Source: LMUY01 sp965199095
Lineage (GTDB): Bacteria; Pseudomonadota; Alphaproteobacteria; Acetobacterales; Acetobacteraceae
Length of the DNA: 64,000 nucleotides
Reading direction: 5' to 3'
NCBI GenBank assembly: GCA_965199095.1
Contig: CBDAQM010000007.1
Coordinates: forward strand, 186,001 to 250,000
This document shows positions 36,650 through 45,301 of the stretch, one piece after another. The notes beneath the pieces were generated by a model, which saw nothing but the letters and a program-made list of their open reading frames with translations, did no database searches and was not told the DNA's origin. Position numbers and translations under genes: made by a program. Every line of letters begins with the position of its first letter. The stretch's first letter is position 1.

Positions 36650-37695
36650 GCACGACCCTGCGGGTGGGCTACATCCCCCTGATCGACGCCAGCCTGCTGG
36701 TCGCCGCCCGCAACCAGGGGTTCGCCGCAGCCGAAGGCATCGACCTGGTGCTGGTGCGCGACGTCACCTGGGCGAATTTGCGCGACCGGCTTGCGGCCGA
36801 GCGCCTGGATGCCGCCCATATGCTGGCTCCGGCCGCCATCGCCTCAACGCTGGGCCTGGGCCAGTTCCCCGTCGCGATGGCGACCGCCGTCTGCCTGAAC
36901 CGCAACGGGAATGCGATCACCCTGTCGCCCTCCCTGCACGGGCAGGTCCTGCTGCAATGCGCCGGCAGCCCTGCGGACCCAGCCGTCTCGGCCGCCGCAT
37001 TGGCGCGGGTCATTCAAAACCGCCGCGACAAGGGCCTGCCCGAGCTGGTGTTCGGCACAGTCTACCCGTTCTCCATGCACTCCATCCTGCTGAACCGCTG
37101 GTTCAAGCTGGCAGGGATCGATTCGCAGGAGGATTTGCAGCTCACGGTGCTGCCGCCGCAATTCATGGTAACGGGCCTCGAACGCGGCTTGATCGACGGT
37201 TTCTGCGCCGGGGCGCCGTGGAATGCACTCGCCATGGATGCCGGCTGCGGGGTCATCATCCACGCCGGGATCGACATCATTGCCGATGCGCCGGAAAAAA
37301 TCCTGGTCTGGCGGACGCCAGATATCGACGCCCGGCGGGAGTGCGTCTTGGCGCTCAACCGGGCCATCATCGCGGCGTCCCGCTGGACGGCGGACCCGGC
37401 GAACTGGTCCATCCTGGCCGATGACCTGGCACAGCCCGGCATCTTGGGGGCGCCGGCCAGCGTCATCCGCGACCTGCTCGGCGGCAACATCTCCGGCAGC
37501 CGCCTGGCAGCGCATCGCCAATCCACCTCCTTCATGCGGCTCGACCCTGAGATCCTGCGTCCGCGCAAGGGCGACGCCGACTTCCTGTATGGGTGCATGC
37601 AGGAGGCTGGGATGCTGCGACCCACCGAAAGCGGGCTGCATGCCGCCCGGGCCATCTTCCGTGACGACATCTACGACGCGAGCGTGCGGTCGTAG
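36646..37695 (+). CDS. nasS: Nitrate sensor NasS (NrtA/CmpA-like, no signal peptide)
   Basis: 349 residues of the NrtA-type binding-protein fold: LRVGYIPLIDASLLVAARNQ, AAHMLAPAAIASTLGLGQFP, GTVYPFSMHSILLNRWFKLA and GFCAGAPWNALAMDAGCGVI are family blocks that line the nitrate site. There is no signal peptide, as expected for a cytoplasmic sensor that sequesters NasT until nitrate binds. Its start overlaps the nasT stop; the ABC permease gene follows after 21 bp. Confidence 0.9.
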   Translation: MSTTLRVGYIPLIDASLLVAARNQGFAAAEGIDLVLVRDVTWANLRDRLAAERLDAAHMLAPAAIASTLGLGQFPVAMATAVCLNRNGNAITLSPSLHGQVLLQCAGSPADPAVSAAALARVIQNRRDKGLPELVFGTVYPFSMHSILLNRWFKLAGIDSQEDLQLTVLPPQFMVTGLERGLIDGFCAGAPWNALAMDAGCGVIIHAGIDIIADAPEKILVWRTPDIDARRECVLALNRAIIAASRWTADPANWSILADDLAQPGILGAPASVIRDLLGGNISGSRLAAHRQSTSFMRLDPEILRPRKGDADFLYGCMQEAGMLRPTESGLHAARAIFRDDIYDASVRS

Positions 37696-37716
37696 CGACG
37701 CAATCTCCACCGCGCA

Positions 37717-38583
37717 ATGGCACGGCCCTTGCTTCGCCCTGGTATGCCTACGCCTGCGATCAGCAGCCCTCCCCTCTCGCTCAACCCTGCCCATCGGGAC
37801 CGGGTTCCCCGATCCTTCTCGTTCCCGCGGCCTCTCCTTGGCATGGTTTCGGTTGCCGCCATGCTGGCGGGATGGTGGGTTATCTCGGCGACCGGCGCTG
37901 TGCGGGCGGATCTACTGCCTTCTCCGCTGGATGTCTGGGACGCCTTCATCGAAGTGACGCGCGATGGCTATCGCGGGACGACCCTGTGGGGTAATGCCGG
38001 CGCCACGCTGGGGCGGCTGCTGAGCGGCTTCGGCCTGGCCACGCTGCTGGGCATACCGCTGGGCCTGTGGATGGGCACCAACCGCGTCGCCCACGCCGCT
38101 GTCGATTGGGCGATCCAGTTCATGCGGCCGCTGCCGCCCCTGTCGTACATGATCCTGCTGATCTTGTGGCTCGGCACCGGCGACGTCTCGAAGGGCGCCC
38201 TGCTCTTCCTGACGGCGTTCCCGATCATCGTGGCGTCTGCTACGGCCGGCGTCCGGGGCGTCAAGCAGCAGCGCATCCAGGTGGCGCGGGCGCTTGGCGC
38301 CAGCCCGGCGCAGGTGTTCCGCCACGTGATCTTCCCGTCGGCCTTGCCCATGGTGTTCACCGGGCTGCAAATTGCCCTGGCGGCGGCGTTCTCCACCGTG
38401 GTGTCGGCCGAGCTGCTGGCGGCGACGGACGGGTTGGGCTGGATGGTGATCTCCGCCAGCGCCTTCCTGCGCAACGACATCATCATCCTCTGCATCCTGA
38501 TCCTGGGGGCGCTGGGGGTCACTCTGGCGTCGCTGCTGCGGGCCACCGACCGCTGGGTCATCCACTGGCGCGGACGGGATTGA
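37717..38583 (+). CDS. ABC transporter permease, taurine/nitrate (TauC/SsuC/NrtB) type, first of two
   Basis: 288 residues with about six hydrophobic segments and the EAA loop QVARALGASPAQVFRHVIFP. The N-terminal ~45 residues are Pro/Arg-rich and less conserved, so the true start could be an internal codon. It overlaps the second permease (TGATG), indicating one operon. Two different permeases of this family would form a heterodimer. Confidence 0.88.
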   Translation: MARPLLRPGMPTPAISSPPLSLNPAHRDRVPRSFSFPRPLLGMVSVAAMLAGWWVISATGAVRADLLPSPLDVWDAFIEVTRDGYRGTTLWGNAGATLGRLLSGFGLATLLGIPLGLWMGTNRVAHAAVDWAIQFMRPLPPLSYMILLILWLGTGDVSKGALLFLTAFPIIVASATAGVRGVKQQRIQVARALGASPAQVFRHVIFPSALPMVFTGLQIALAAAFSTVVSAELLAATDGLGWMVISASAFLRNDIIILCILILGALGVTLASLLRATDRWVIHWRGRD

Positions 38584-39353
38584 TGCGGCGCACGGTGCCC
38601 AGTTGGGCCGTCACCCTGCTCAGCATGGCGGTTGTGGTCGCGGCCTGGGTCGGCGTCACCAGCGGCGGCCTGGTGCGGGACTTGTTCCTGCCGGGGCCGG
38701 TCGATCTGTGGAGCGGCTTTCTGGAGCTGGTGGAGGACGGCTACAAAGGCCGGCCCCTGCTGGAGCATATCGGCGCCAGCCTGTTCCGCGTGGCCGCCGG
38801 GTTCCTCACCGGCGCCGCGGCGGGCACGCTGCTGGGGCTCGGCATGGGCTATGCGCCGCGGCTGAACGCCCTGGCGGCCCCGTTCATCGAGTTCCTGCGT
38901 CCCCTGCCGCAACTCGCCTATTTGGTGCTGCTGATCATCTGGCTCGGCATCGGCGAGACCAGCAAGATCACCATGCTGTTCCTGGCCGCCCTCCCCGTCT
39001 CCGCCATCGCCGCGCGCGATGGCGTGGCGAACGTCCCGCAGGAGCGGGTGCGGGTGGCCCTGGCGCTTGGGGCCAACCAGTGGCAGGTGTTCCTGCACGT
39101 GATCATGCCCTCCGCCCTGCCGGAAATCCTGGTGGGCGCACGGCTGGCCGCCGGCATCGTCTACGGCACGCTGATCGCGGCCGAGATCATCGCCGGGTCG
39201 AACGGGATCGGCTGGATGATCCTGGACGCGGGCCGGTTCCTGCGCTCGGACTACGTGTTCGCCGGCATCGCGATGATCGGCGTGACCGGCATCCTGATCG
39301 ACCGGTTGCTCCTGCTGCTGGAGCGGCGGGCCGTGCATTGGGCCGGGCGATGA
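38583..39353 (+). CDS. ABC transporter permease, taurine/nitrate type, second of two
   Basis: 256 residues of the same family, with EAA loop RVALALGANQWQVFLHVIMP and the membrane helix LPQLAYLVLLIIWLGIGETS. The start ATG 38583 overlaps the stop of the first permease. The two share the same fold but clearly differ in sequence, so they are old paralogues rather than a recent duplication. Confidence 0.9.
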   Translation: MRRTVPSWAVTLLSMAVVVAAWVGVTSGGLVRDLFLPGPVDLWSGFLELVEDGYKGRPLLEHIGASLFRVAAGFLTGAAAGTLLGLGMGYAPRLNALAAPFIEFLRPLPQLAYLVLLIIWLGIGETSKITMLFLAALPVSAIAARDGVANVPQERVRVALALGANQWQVFLHVIMPSALPEILVGARLAAGIVYGTLIAAEIIAGSNGIGWMILDAGRFLRSDYVFAGIAMIGVTGILIDRLLLLLERRAVHWAGR

Positions 39354-39372
39354 GTCAAACAGGAGTACGCGT

Positions 39373-40401
39373 ATGTCGAACGGCGTGATCAACAGGCGCA
39401 CCATGCTGGCGGGCACGGCGGCGGCCGGCCTAGCGCTCGCGGCCCGGCGCGGCTGGGCGGCGACGCCCGGCGCGGTGAATGTCGGCTTCTTCACCGAGAC
39501 CAAGCCCACCATGATCGCCAAGGGCGAGGGCTGGTTTGAGGCCGGAACCGGTGGCAAAATAACCTGGACGGAGATGGGCAGCGGGGCGGACATCAACACC
39601 GCCATCACCTCCGGAAGCTGCGACATCGGCCTGGCGACGGGCTCCGCGGCGACGGCCGCGGGCATCGCCCAGGGCTTGCCGTTCAAGCTGATCGGCATGG
39701 TCGACAATATCGGCCCGGCGGAGGAGATGACCGTCCGCACCGCGGCTGATATCAAGACGCCTGCCGATTTCAAGGGCAAGAAGGTCGCCACCCCGTTCGG
39801 CTCCACCAGCCATTTCCGGCTGCTCGGCTTCCTGAAGACCAACGGGCTGACGCAGCGAGACGTGACGGTGCTGGACATGAAGGCGCCGGCCATCGTCGCC
39901 GCGTGGAGCCGCGGTGAGATCGACGCCGCCTATGTCTGGGCGCCCGCCAAGAGCAAGATCCTTGCCGATGGTGGCGCCGTGTTCCCGACCTACCAGGCGC
40001 TGGATAAGGCCGGCTACGTCATCGCCGACCTGATCGTGGTGCGCGACGGCTTCGCCAAGCAATATCCCGAAGCAGTCAGCGGCTTCCTGAAGGCGTACGG
40101 CCGCGCGCTGGACATGTACCAGCAGAAGCCGGACGACGCGGCGGCCATCGTGGCGAAGCAGGCGGGCGTGACGCCCGCGGTCGCCCTGTCCGACATGAAG
40201 GAGTATGATTTCGTCCCCTTGCAGGCGCAGACCACTGACGCGTGGCTCGGCGGCACTCCGGACAAGCCGGGCAAACTGGCCGTCGTCCTGAAAGGCACGG
40301 CGGACTTCCTGGTTGAGCAGCGGAGCATCAAGAGTGCGCCGAGCGTGAAGGCGTTCCAGGAAGCGATCGACACCAGCTACCTGATGAAGGCGCTTGCTTG
40401 A
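39373..40401 (+). CDS. tauA: Taurine-type ABC transporter substrate-binding protein (TauA-like)
   Basis: 342 residues exported by a twin-arginine-like signal (NRRTMLAGTAAAGLALAA). The TauA/SsuA blocks GKKVATPFGSTSHFRLLGFL and APAIVAAWSRGEIDAAYVWA are strikingly conserved, the latter lining the sulfonate/amine site in TauA. Taurine is therefore the leading substrate, other aminosulfonates or amines being possible. An AGGAG lies 8 bases before ATG 39373. It overlaps the ATPase gene (TTGA). Confidence 0.85.
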   Translation: MSNGVINRRTMLAGTAAAGLALAARRGWAATPGAVNVGFFTETKPTMIAKGEGWFEAGTGGKITWTEMGSGADINTAITSGSCDIGLATGSAATAAGIAQGLPFKLIGMVDNIGPAEEMTVRTAADIKTPADFKGKKVATPFGSTSHFRLLGFLKTNGLTQRDVTVLDMKAPAIVAAWSRGEIDAAYVWAPAKSKILADGGAVFPTYQALDKAGYVIADLIVVRDGFAKQYPEAVSGFLKAYGRALDMYQQKPDDAAAIVAKQAGVTPAVALSDMKEYDFVPLQAQTTDAWLGGTPDKPGKLAVVLKGTADFLVEQRSIKSAPSVKAFQEAIDTSYLMKALA

Positions 40402-41180
40402 CGGCATTCGTGCAGTTCGCGGACGTGTCGGTGCGCTATGGCGCCGGCGCGTCCGCCGTGCGTGCGCTGGAACGGGCGGATCTCGGCTTCGCCCAGGGTG
40501 ACTTCGTGTGCATCGTCGGGCCGTCCGGCTGCGGCAAGACGACGATGATGCAGACGCTGGCTGGCTTCCTGAAGCCGACCGCCGGCGTCGTCAGCCTGGA
40601 CGGGCGGGCAGTCACCGGGCCTGGCCCGGAGCGCGGCGTGGTGTTCCAGCAGCCGGCCCTGTTCCCGTGGCTGACGGTCGCCGGCAACGCCGGGTTCGGG
40701 CCCCGCATGCAGGGCCAGGGTGGCGAGGCGGCGAAATCCCGGGTGGAGCAGTGGCTGCGCACCACCGGATTGTGGGAGTTCCGCGACCGCTACCCGTACG
40801 AGCTGTCCGGCGGCATGCAGCAACGCCTGGCCATTGCCCGTGCCTTGTGCAACGAGCCCAAGGTCCTGCTGATGGACGAGCCGTTCGGCGCATTGGACGC
40901 GCTGACGCGGGAGCGCATGCAGGAGGAACTGCACGCGGTGTGGCGGCGCACCGGCATGACGGTGGTGTTCATCACCCACAGCGTGGAGGAGGCGGTGTAT
41001 CTTGGCACCGAGGTCGTGGTGATGTCGCCGCGACCCGGCCGCATCGTGGCGCGCCTGCCCATGCCGTTCGCGCGCGGCCACGCCGCGGAGGGCATCCGCA
41101 GCGTCAAGAGCCGGCCGGATTTCATAGCCGCCCGCGAAGACGTGCTCTCGCTGATCTGGCAGATGGGGGACGAACACTGA
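40398..41180 (+). CDS. tauB: ABC transporter ATP-binding protein, taurine/sulfonate type (TauB-like)
   Basis: 260 residues: Walker A GPSGCGKTTMM, signature LSGGMQQRLAIARALCNEPK, Walker B VLLMDEPFGALDAL and the switch His in VFITHSVEEAV. It powers the two permeases upstream. The start TTG 40398 overlaps the tauA stop (TTGA), and its own stop overlaps a possible start of the aminotransferase gene (TGATG). Confidence 0.92.
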   Translation: MTAFVQFADVSVRYGAGASAVRALERADLGFAQGDFVCIVGPSGCGKTTMMQTLAGFLKPTAGVVSLDGRAVTGPGPERGVVFQQPALFPWLTVAGNAGFGPRMQGQGGEAAKSRVEQWLRTTGLWEFRDRYPYELSGGMQQRLAIARALCNEPKVLLMDEPFGALDALTRERMQEELHAVWRRTGMTVVFITHSVEEAVYLGTEVVVMSPRPGRIVARLPMPFARGHAAEGIRSVKSRPDFIAAREDVLSLIWQMGDEH

Positions 41181-41200
41181 TGCCGCCCGAAGGGACACCC

Positions 41201-42580
41201 ATGAACTCGCTGCACGCCCGCGACATCGCGTCGCTGATCCACCAGCAGACCGACCTGGACGGTCACAGCCGCGAAGGCGGCGTGATGATCGCGCGCGGCG
41301 AAGGCTGCCGGGTGTGGGACTCAGAAGGCCGGGAGTATATCGAGGCGATGGCCGGGCTGTGGTGCGCCAGCCTGGGGTTCAGCAACCGCCGACTGGCAGA
41401 CGCGGCGCATCGGCAGATGCTGGCGCTGCCGTATTACCACACCTTCTTCGGCAAGGGGCACGAACCCTCCGTCGAACTGGCGGAGCGGCTGCTGGCGGTG
41501 GCGCCGCCCGGCATGGCGCGCGTGCTGTTCCAATGCAGCGGGTCGGAGGCGAACGACGCCGCGATCAAGCTCGCCTGGCATTACTGGGGCGTGAAGGGCC
41601 AGCCGCAACGCCGCAAGCTGATCGGCCGGGTGCGCGGCTACCACGGCAACACCGTCGCGACCGTCAGCCTGTCGGGGCAGCCGCACATGCATGCCGGGTT
41701 CGGCCTGCCGCTGCCGGGCTTCGTGCACGCCGACAACCCGAACTACTACCGCTTCCACGAGGATGGCGAGACGGAGGAGGGGTTCAGCGCCCGCATGGCG
41801 GCCAATCTGGAGGCGCTGATCCAGGCGGAGGGGCCGGACACGATCGCCGCCTTCTTCGGCGAGCCGGTGCAGGGCGGCGGCGGCGCGATCACTCCGCCGC
41901 GCGGCTACTGGGCGGCGATCCAGGCGGTGCTGAAGCGGCACGATATCCTGTTCGTGGCCGACGAGGTCATCTGCGGCTTCGGGCGCACCGGCGCCATGTG
42001 GGGCAGCCAGACCTACGACCTGCAGCCGGATATGATCAGTTGCGCCAAGCAGCTTTCGGCCGCGTTCCAGCCGATCTCCGCCCTGATGATCGGCGCCGGC
42101 GTGCATGAGGCCCTGCTGGAAGGCAGCCGCACGCATGGCTCGTTCGGCCACGGCTTCACCTATGGTGGCCATCCCGTCGCCTGCGCCGTGGCGATCGAGA
42201 CGTTGAAGATCTACGAGGAAATGAACCTGGTCGCGCATGTACAGGACGTGGCGCCGGCGTTCCTGGCCGGGCTGGGCCGGTTCCGCGACCACCCTCTGGT
42301 GGGCGATGTCCGCGGCGTGGGCCTGATCGCCGGGGTCGAACTGATGCAGGACAAGGCAGGCCGGCAGCCTTTCCCGCCCGGCATGCGTGTCGGTTTGCAG
42401 GTGCAGACGGCCTGCGAGCACGCCGGGCTGATCGTGCGCGCGATCGGCGACCGCATCGCTTTCACGCCGCCGCTGATCATCACCCGCAGCGAGATCGACC
42501 AGCTCTGCACCCGCTTCGGCGCCGCGCTGGACCAGGTTTGGGCAACCATGCAGTCCCACTCCGCCCTCGCCGCCGAGTAG
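41201..42580 (+). CDS. Class III PLP aminotransferase (omega-amino acid/taurine:pyruvate type)
   Basis: 459 residues from ATG 41201; ATG 41180, overlapping the ATPase stop, would add seven. PLP-binding features: CSGSEANDAAIKLAWHYWGV, GRVRGYHGNTVATVSL, Asp254 in VADEVICGFGRTG and the Schiff-base Lys283 in SCAKQLSAAFQPIS. Such enzymes transfer amino groups from omega-amino compounds to pyruvate. With the TauA-type transporter, taurine:pyruvate aminotransferase (giving sulfoacetaldehyde) is the best guess, but xsc, the next pathway gene, is not in the window. A longer upstream frame shadows the ATPase. Confidence 0.88.
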   Translation: MNSLHARDIASLIHQQTDLDGHSREGGVMIARGEGCRVWDSEGREYIEAMAGLWCASLGFSNRRLADAAHRQMLALPYYHTFFGKGHEPSVELAERLLAVAPPGMARVLFQCSGSEANDAAIKLAWHYWGVKGQPQRRKLIGRVRGYHGNTVATVSLSGQPHMHAGFGLPLPGFVHADNPNYYRFHEDGETEEGFSARMAANLEALIQAEGPDTIAAFFGEPVQGGGGAITPPRGYWAAIQAVLKRHDILFVADEVICGFGRTGAMWGSQTYDLQPDMISCAKQLSAAFQPISALMIGAGVHEALLEGSRTHGSFGHGFTYGGHPVACAVAIETLKIYEEMNLVAHVQDVAPAFLAGLGRFRDHPLVGDVRGVGLIAGVELMQDKAGRQPFPPGMRVGLQVQTACEHAGLIVRAIGDRIAFTPPLIITRSEIDQLCTRFGAALDQVWATMQSHSALAAE

Positions 42581-42592
42581 CGACGGGCGGCG

Positions 42593-43051
42593 TCAGCGCT
42601 TCGCGAGGAAGCGCGCGAACGCCTCCAGCGAGGCCGAGGAGGCGTAATGCTCCATGCCCTCGGCGTCGGCCTCCGCCACGTCAGCCGGAACGCCCACCGC
42701 CAGCAGCAGCTCAACCATCAGCCGGTGCCTGGCGCGCACCCGGTTGGCGAGTTCGACGCCCGCGTCGGTGAGGAAGACGCCGCGATAGGGACGGGCCATC
42801 GCCAGGCCCTCCCGCTTCAGTCGGTCGATGCTCTTCAGCGCCGTCGGGTGCGTCACGCCGAGCCGCTTGGCGATCTCGGTCGCGCGGGCTTCCCCATGGG
42901 CGGCATGCAGGTCCGCGATGAGTTCCACGTAATCCTCCAGCAGCGCGGCGGACCGTGCGGCCCGGGCCTTGCCGAAGCGGAACGCCTGCGTGGGCTCTTC
43001 GGGCATGGCGCCTACGATGAGCGGCGGCGGCGTGGCGAGGGTTCGGGTCAC
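42593..43051 (-). CDS. mntR: Manganese-responsive regulator MntR (DtxR family)
   Basis: 152 residues. The winged helix-turn-helix is ATEIAKRLGVTHPTALKSID, followed by the dimerisation/metal part RHRLMVELLLAVGVP and ADAEGMEHYAS, in which His, Glu and Glu-His residues correspond to the Mn sites of MntR. It represses Mn uptake genes when manganese is plentiful. It is divergent from mntH, its expected target, and converges with the aminotransferase gene 12 bp away. Confidence 0.9.
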   Translation of the reverse strand: MTRTLATPPPLIVGAMPEEPTQAFRFGKARAARSAALLEDYVELIADLHAAHGEARATEIAKRLGVTHPTALKSIDRLKREGLAMARPYRGVFLTDAGVELANRVRARHRLMVELLLAVGVPADVAEADAEGMEHYASSASLEAFARFLAKR

Positions 43052-43192
43052 GTAGCTCTTCCTTGAGACGCCGTCGCACGGCCTCGGACCGCGTTCCCTG
43101 CGTGCGTGAGACTCCGCTTCATACCGTCACTCTAGATGCAGCGGCCTGTCATAAATAGCTGTCTCGTCCTTGTGAGGCTTCGGCTGAAACGC

Positions 43193-43227
43193 ACAGCGTA
43201 GGCTAAACGCTGTTGTCTGTTGACAAC
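43193..43227 (+). promoter_or_regulatory. Two overlapping dyads in the mntR-mntH intergenic region
   Basis: ACAGCG-N9-CGCTGT (43193-43213) and GTTGTC-N4-GACAAC (43212-43227) share two bases. They lie 45-80 bp before the mntH start and are candidate operators for MntR, or for another metal regulator. They do not match the enterobacterial MntR box, so assignment is inference from position. Confidence 0.45.
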
Positions 43228-43273
43228 GATGTATCCAAGGCTACATTCGGCTCGCGGAAAACCGGAGTGGACG

Positions 43274-44584
43274 ATGGGCGACGCTGTGGCGCGACAGACC
43301 CTCACCGAGCGGACAGAGGCAGCCATACGGGACGTGCTGGCCGGCAACCGGGGCGGGGTGCGCTCCGCCCTGCTGTTCGCCGGGCCAGCGGTGATCGCCT
43401 CGATCGCCTACATGGACCCGGGTAATTTCGCGACCAACATCCAGGCCGGGGCCGGCTACGGCTACACGCTGCTCTGGGTCGTGGTGGTGGCCAACCTGAT
43501 CGCCATGCTGTTCCAGGCGCTGTCGGCCAAGCTCGGCATCGTCACCGGCCGCAACCTGGCCGAGCTGTGCCGCGCGCAGTTCTCGCCGAAGACCGTGTAC
43601 GCGATGTGGGCCGCGAGCGAGGTGGCGGCGATGGCGACGGACCTGGCGGAGTTCCTGGGCGGGGCGATCGGCCTGTCGCTGTTGTTCCAGATGCCGCTGC
43701 TCGCCGGGATGGCCGTCACCGCCGTCATCACCTACGCGATCCTGATGGTCCAGGGCCGCGGCTTCCGCCCCATGGAGATGATCATCGGCGGCCTGGTGGC
43801 CGTGATCGGGCTTTGCTACCTGGTCGAGATGTTCGTGGCGCCGGTCCAATGGGGCCAGGCGGCGCTGCATTCCATCCTGCCGATGATGCCCAATGCGGCG
43901 GCATTGACCATCTCGGTCGGCATCATCGGCGCGACCGTGATGCCGCACGCGCTCTACCTCCACTCCGGCCTGACGCAGAACCGGGCGCCCGGCGCCGATG
44001 GGCGCGAACGGGGGATATTGCTGCGCTACTCGAACCGGGAGTGCGTCATCGCCCTTGCCGTGGCCGGCGTCGTCAACATGGCCATGGTGATGATGGCGTC
44101 CGCCGCCTTCCACGCCGGCCACAGCGACGTGTCGGAGATCGAGACCGCCTACCATACGCTGACGCCGCTGCTTGGGGTTGGTGCTGCCGGGGTCTTCCTG
44201 CTCTCGCTGATGGCGTCCGGCATTTCCAGTTCGGCGGTCGGCACGATGGCCGGGCAGATGATCATGCAGGGCTTCGTCGGCTTCCGCATCCCGATCTGGG
44301 TGCGGCGCGCCGTGACCATGCTGCCGGCCTTCATCGTGGTGGCCCTGGGCGTCGACGCCACCTCCGCCCTCGTGCTCAGCCAGGTCGTCCTGTCCTTCGC
44401 GCTGCCAATCCCGATGATCGCGCTGGTCCTGTTCACCCGCCGCGCCGACATCATGGGGGAGTTCGCCAACAGCCGGCTGACGGATGCCGCGGCGATCGCG
44501 GGGAGCGTGGTCATCCTGGTCCTGAACGCGGTGTTGCTGCTGCAGATCTTTGGCGTGCCGATACCGGGCCTGCCGTCGAGCTGA
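43274..44584 (+). CDS. mntH: Nramp-family divalent metal transporter MntH
   Basis: Proton-coupled Mn2+/Fe2+ importer in the inner membrane, 436 residues. The metal-binding DPGNFATNIQAGA (helix 1) and GIIGATVMPHALYLHSGL (helix 6) motifs are intact, and about 11 hydrophobic helices can be seen. ATG 43274 is preferred over ATG 43220 because GGAG lies six bases upstream and the added residues are not hydrophobic or conserved. Regulation by divergent mntR is likely. Confidence 0.94.
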   Translation: MGDAVARQTLTERTEAAIRDVLAGNRGGVRSALLFAGPAVIASIAYMDPGNFATNIQAGAGYGYTLLWVVVVANLIAMLFQALSAKLGIVTGRNLAELCRAQFSPKTVYAMWAASEVAAMATDLAEFLGGAIGLSLLFQMPLLAGMAVTAVITYAILMVQGRGFRPMEMIIGGLVAVIGLCYLVEMFVAPVQWGQAALHSILPMMPNAAALTISVGIIGATVMPHALYLHSGLTQNRAPGADGRERGILLRYSNRECVIALAVAGVVNMAMVMMASAAFHAGHSDVSEIETAYHTLTPLLGVGAAGVFLLSLMASGISSSAVGTMAGQMIMQGFVGFRIPIWVRRAVTMLPAFIVVALGVDATSALVLSQVVLSFALPIPMIALVLFTRRADIMGEFANSRLTDAAAIAGSVVILVLNAVLLLQIFGVPIPGLPSS

Positions 44585-44733
44585 CGGGGCAGAGCCCGTA
44601 TCGCCGATCCCGCGGACTCATCCTTGGCCGGAACTTGTATGGGGGATTTGGTGTCAACTGGAATTCGCGCTCTGCTTTTGATCTGACCGAACTGTTCCTG
44701 CTGCAACTTGGGTAGCGGTTTGCGGCCAGGTTT

Positions 44734-45048
44734 TTAGTCGCGTCCGAAGCCGCGGGGTGGCTCTATGTTCGCCAACTCCGAAAGATCGAGGTCGCAGATG
44801 GCCCGTAATGCCTCGGCTGTTGCCCCGTCCGCCAAGCTTTCGGGCAGAGCGTCCAGCCAACCCTGGTAACCCTCCTGGAGTGCCAGCAACTCTGCAACGG
44901 CATCTTGTCAGCGCTGCGGCCGGCTGCGTCGGTCGGCGGGGCGGCGGTAGCGCACCTTTGGGGCACCGGCGTGACTGGCACGATATCGGGCCTGCCTTTC
45001 CGCAGGGGTCATCGTCGTGCCCAAAAGTGGCTTTGGTCCCGGCTTCAT
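44734..45048 (-). pseudogene. Small arm-borne ORF, inactivated by a nonsense mutation (left copy)
   Basis: Same gene as 53184-53498 in the other arm, but the Trp codon of the RPQRWQDAV segment is TGA (44908-44910) instead of TGG. The product would stop after about 46 residues. The intact copy is described at 53184. Confidence 0.8.
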
Positions 45049-45301
45049 GGTCCGCAAGGCTCCTTCACGTCACAAGGGTAATCCGTCACGTCACGAGTTG
45101 CAGCAGCTTGGCGCACACTGCCGACCTCCTCACCCCGATCATGCATCGGGGGTAGACAGCAAAACGATCCGAGGGGAGCCCGCCAGTGCGCGCGAATCTC
45201 GCGCCGCAACCTTGTATTCGGTTGGACCCGTTCGAGGTCCTGACCATGAAGCAGCCATGCGCTTCAGCAGCGAGGCTCCGAGGCAGCGGGCCCATTCTAA
45301 C

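Noticed and set aside
40508..41200. 690-codon version of the aminotransferase and an 847-codon version of CpaC (to 23207)
   Set aside because: The extra N-terminal parts lie inside neighbouring genes in another frame and lack homology; proper starts overlap the preceding stop codons.
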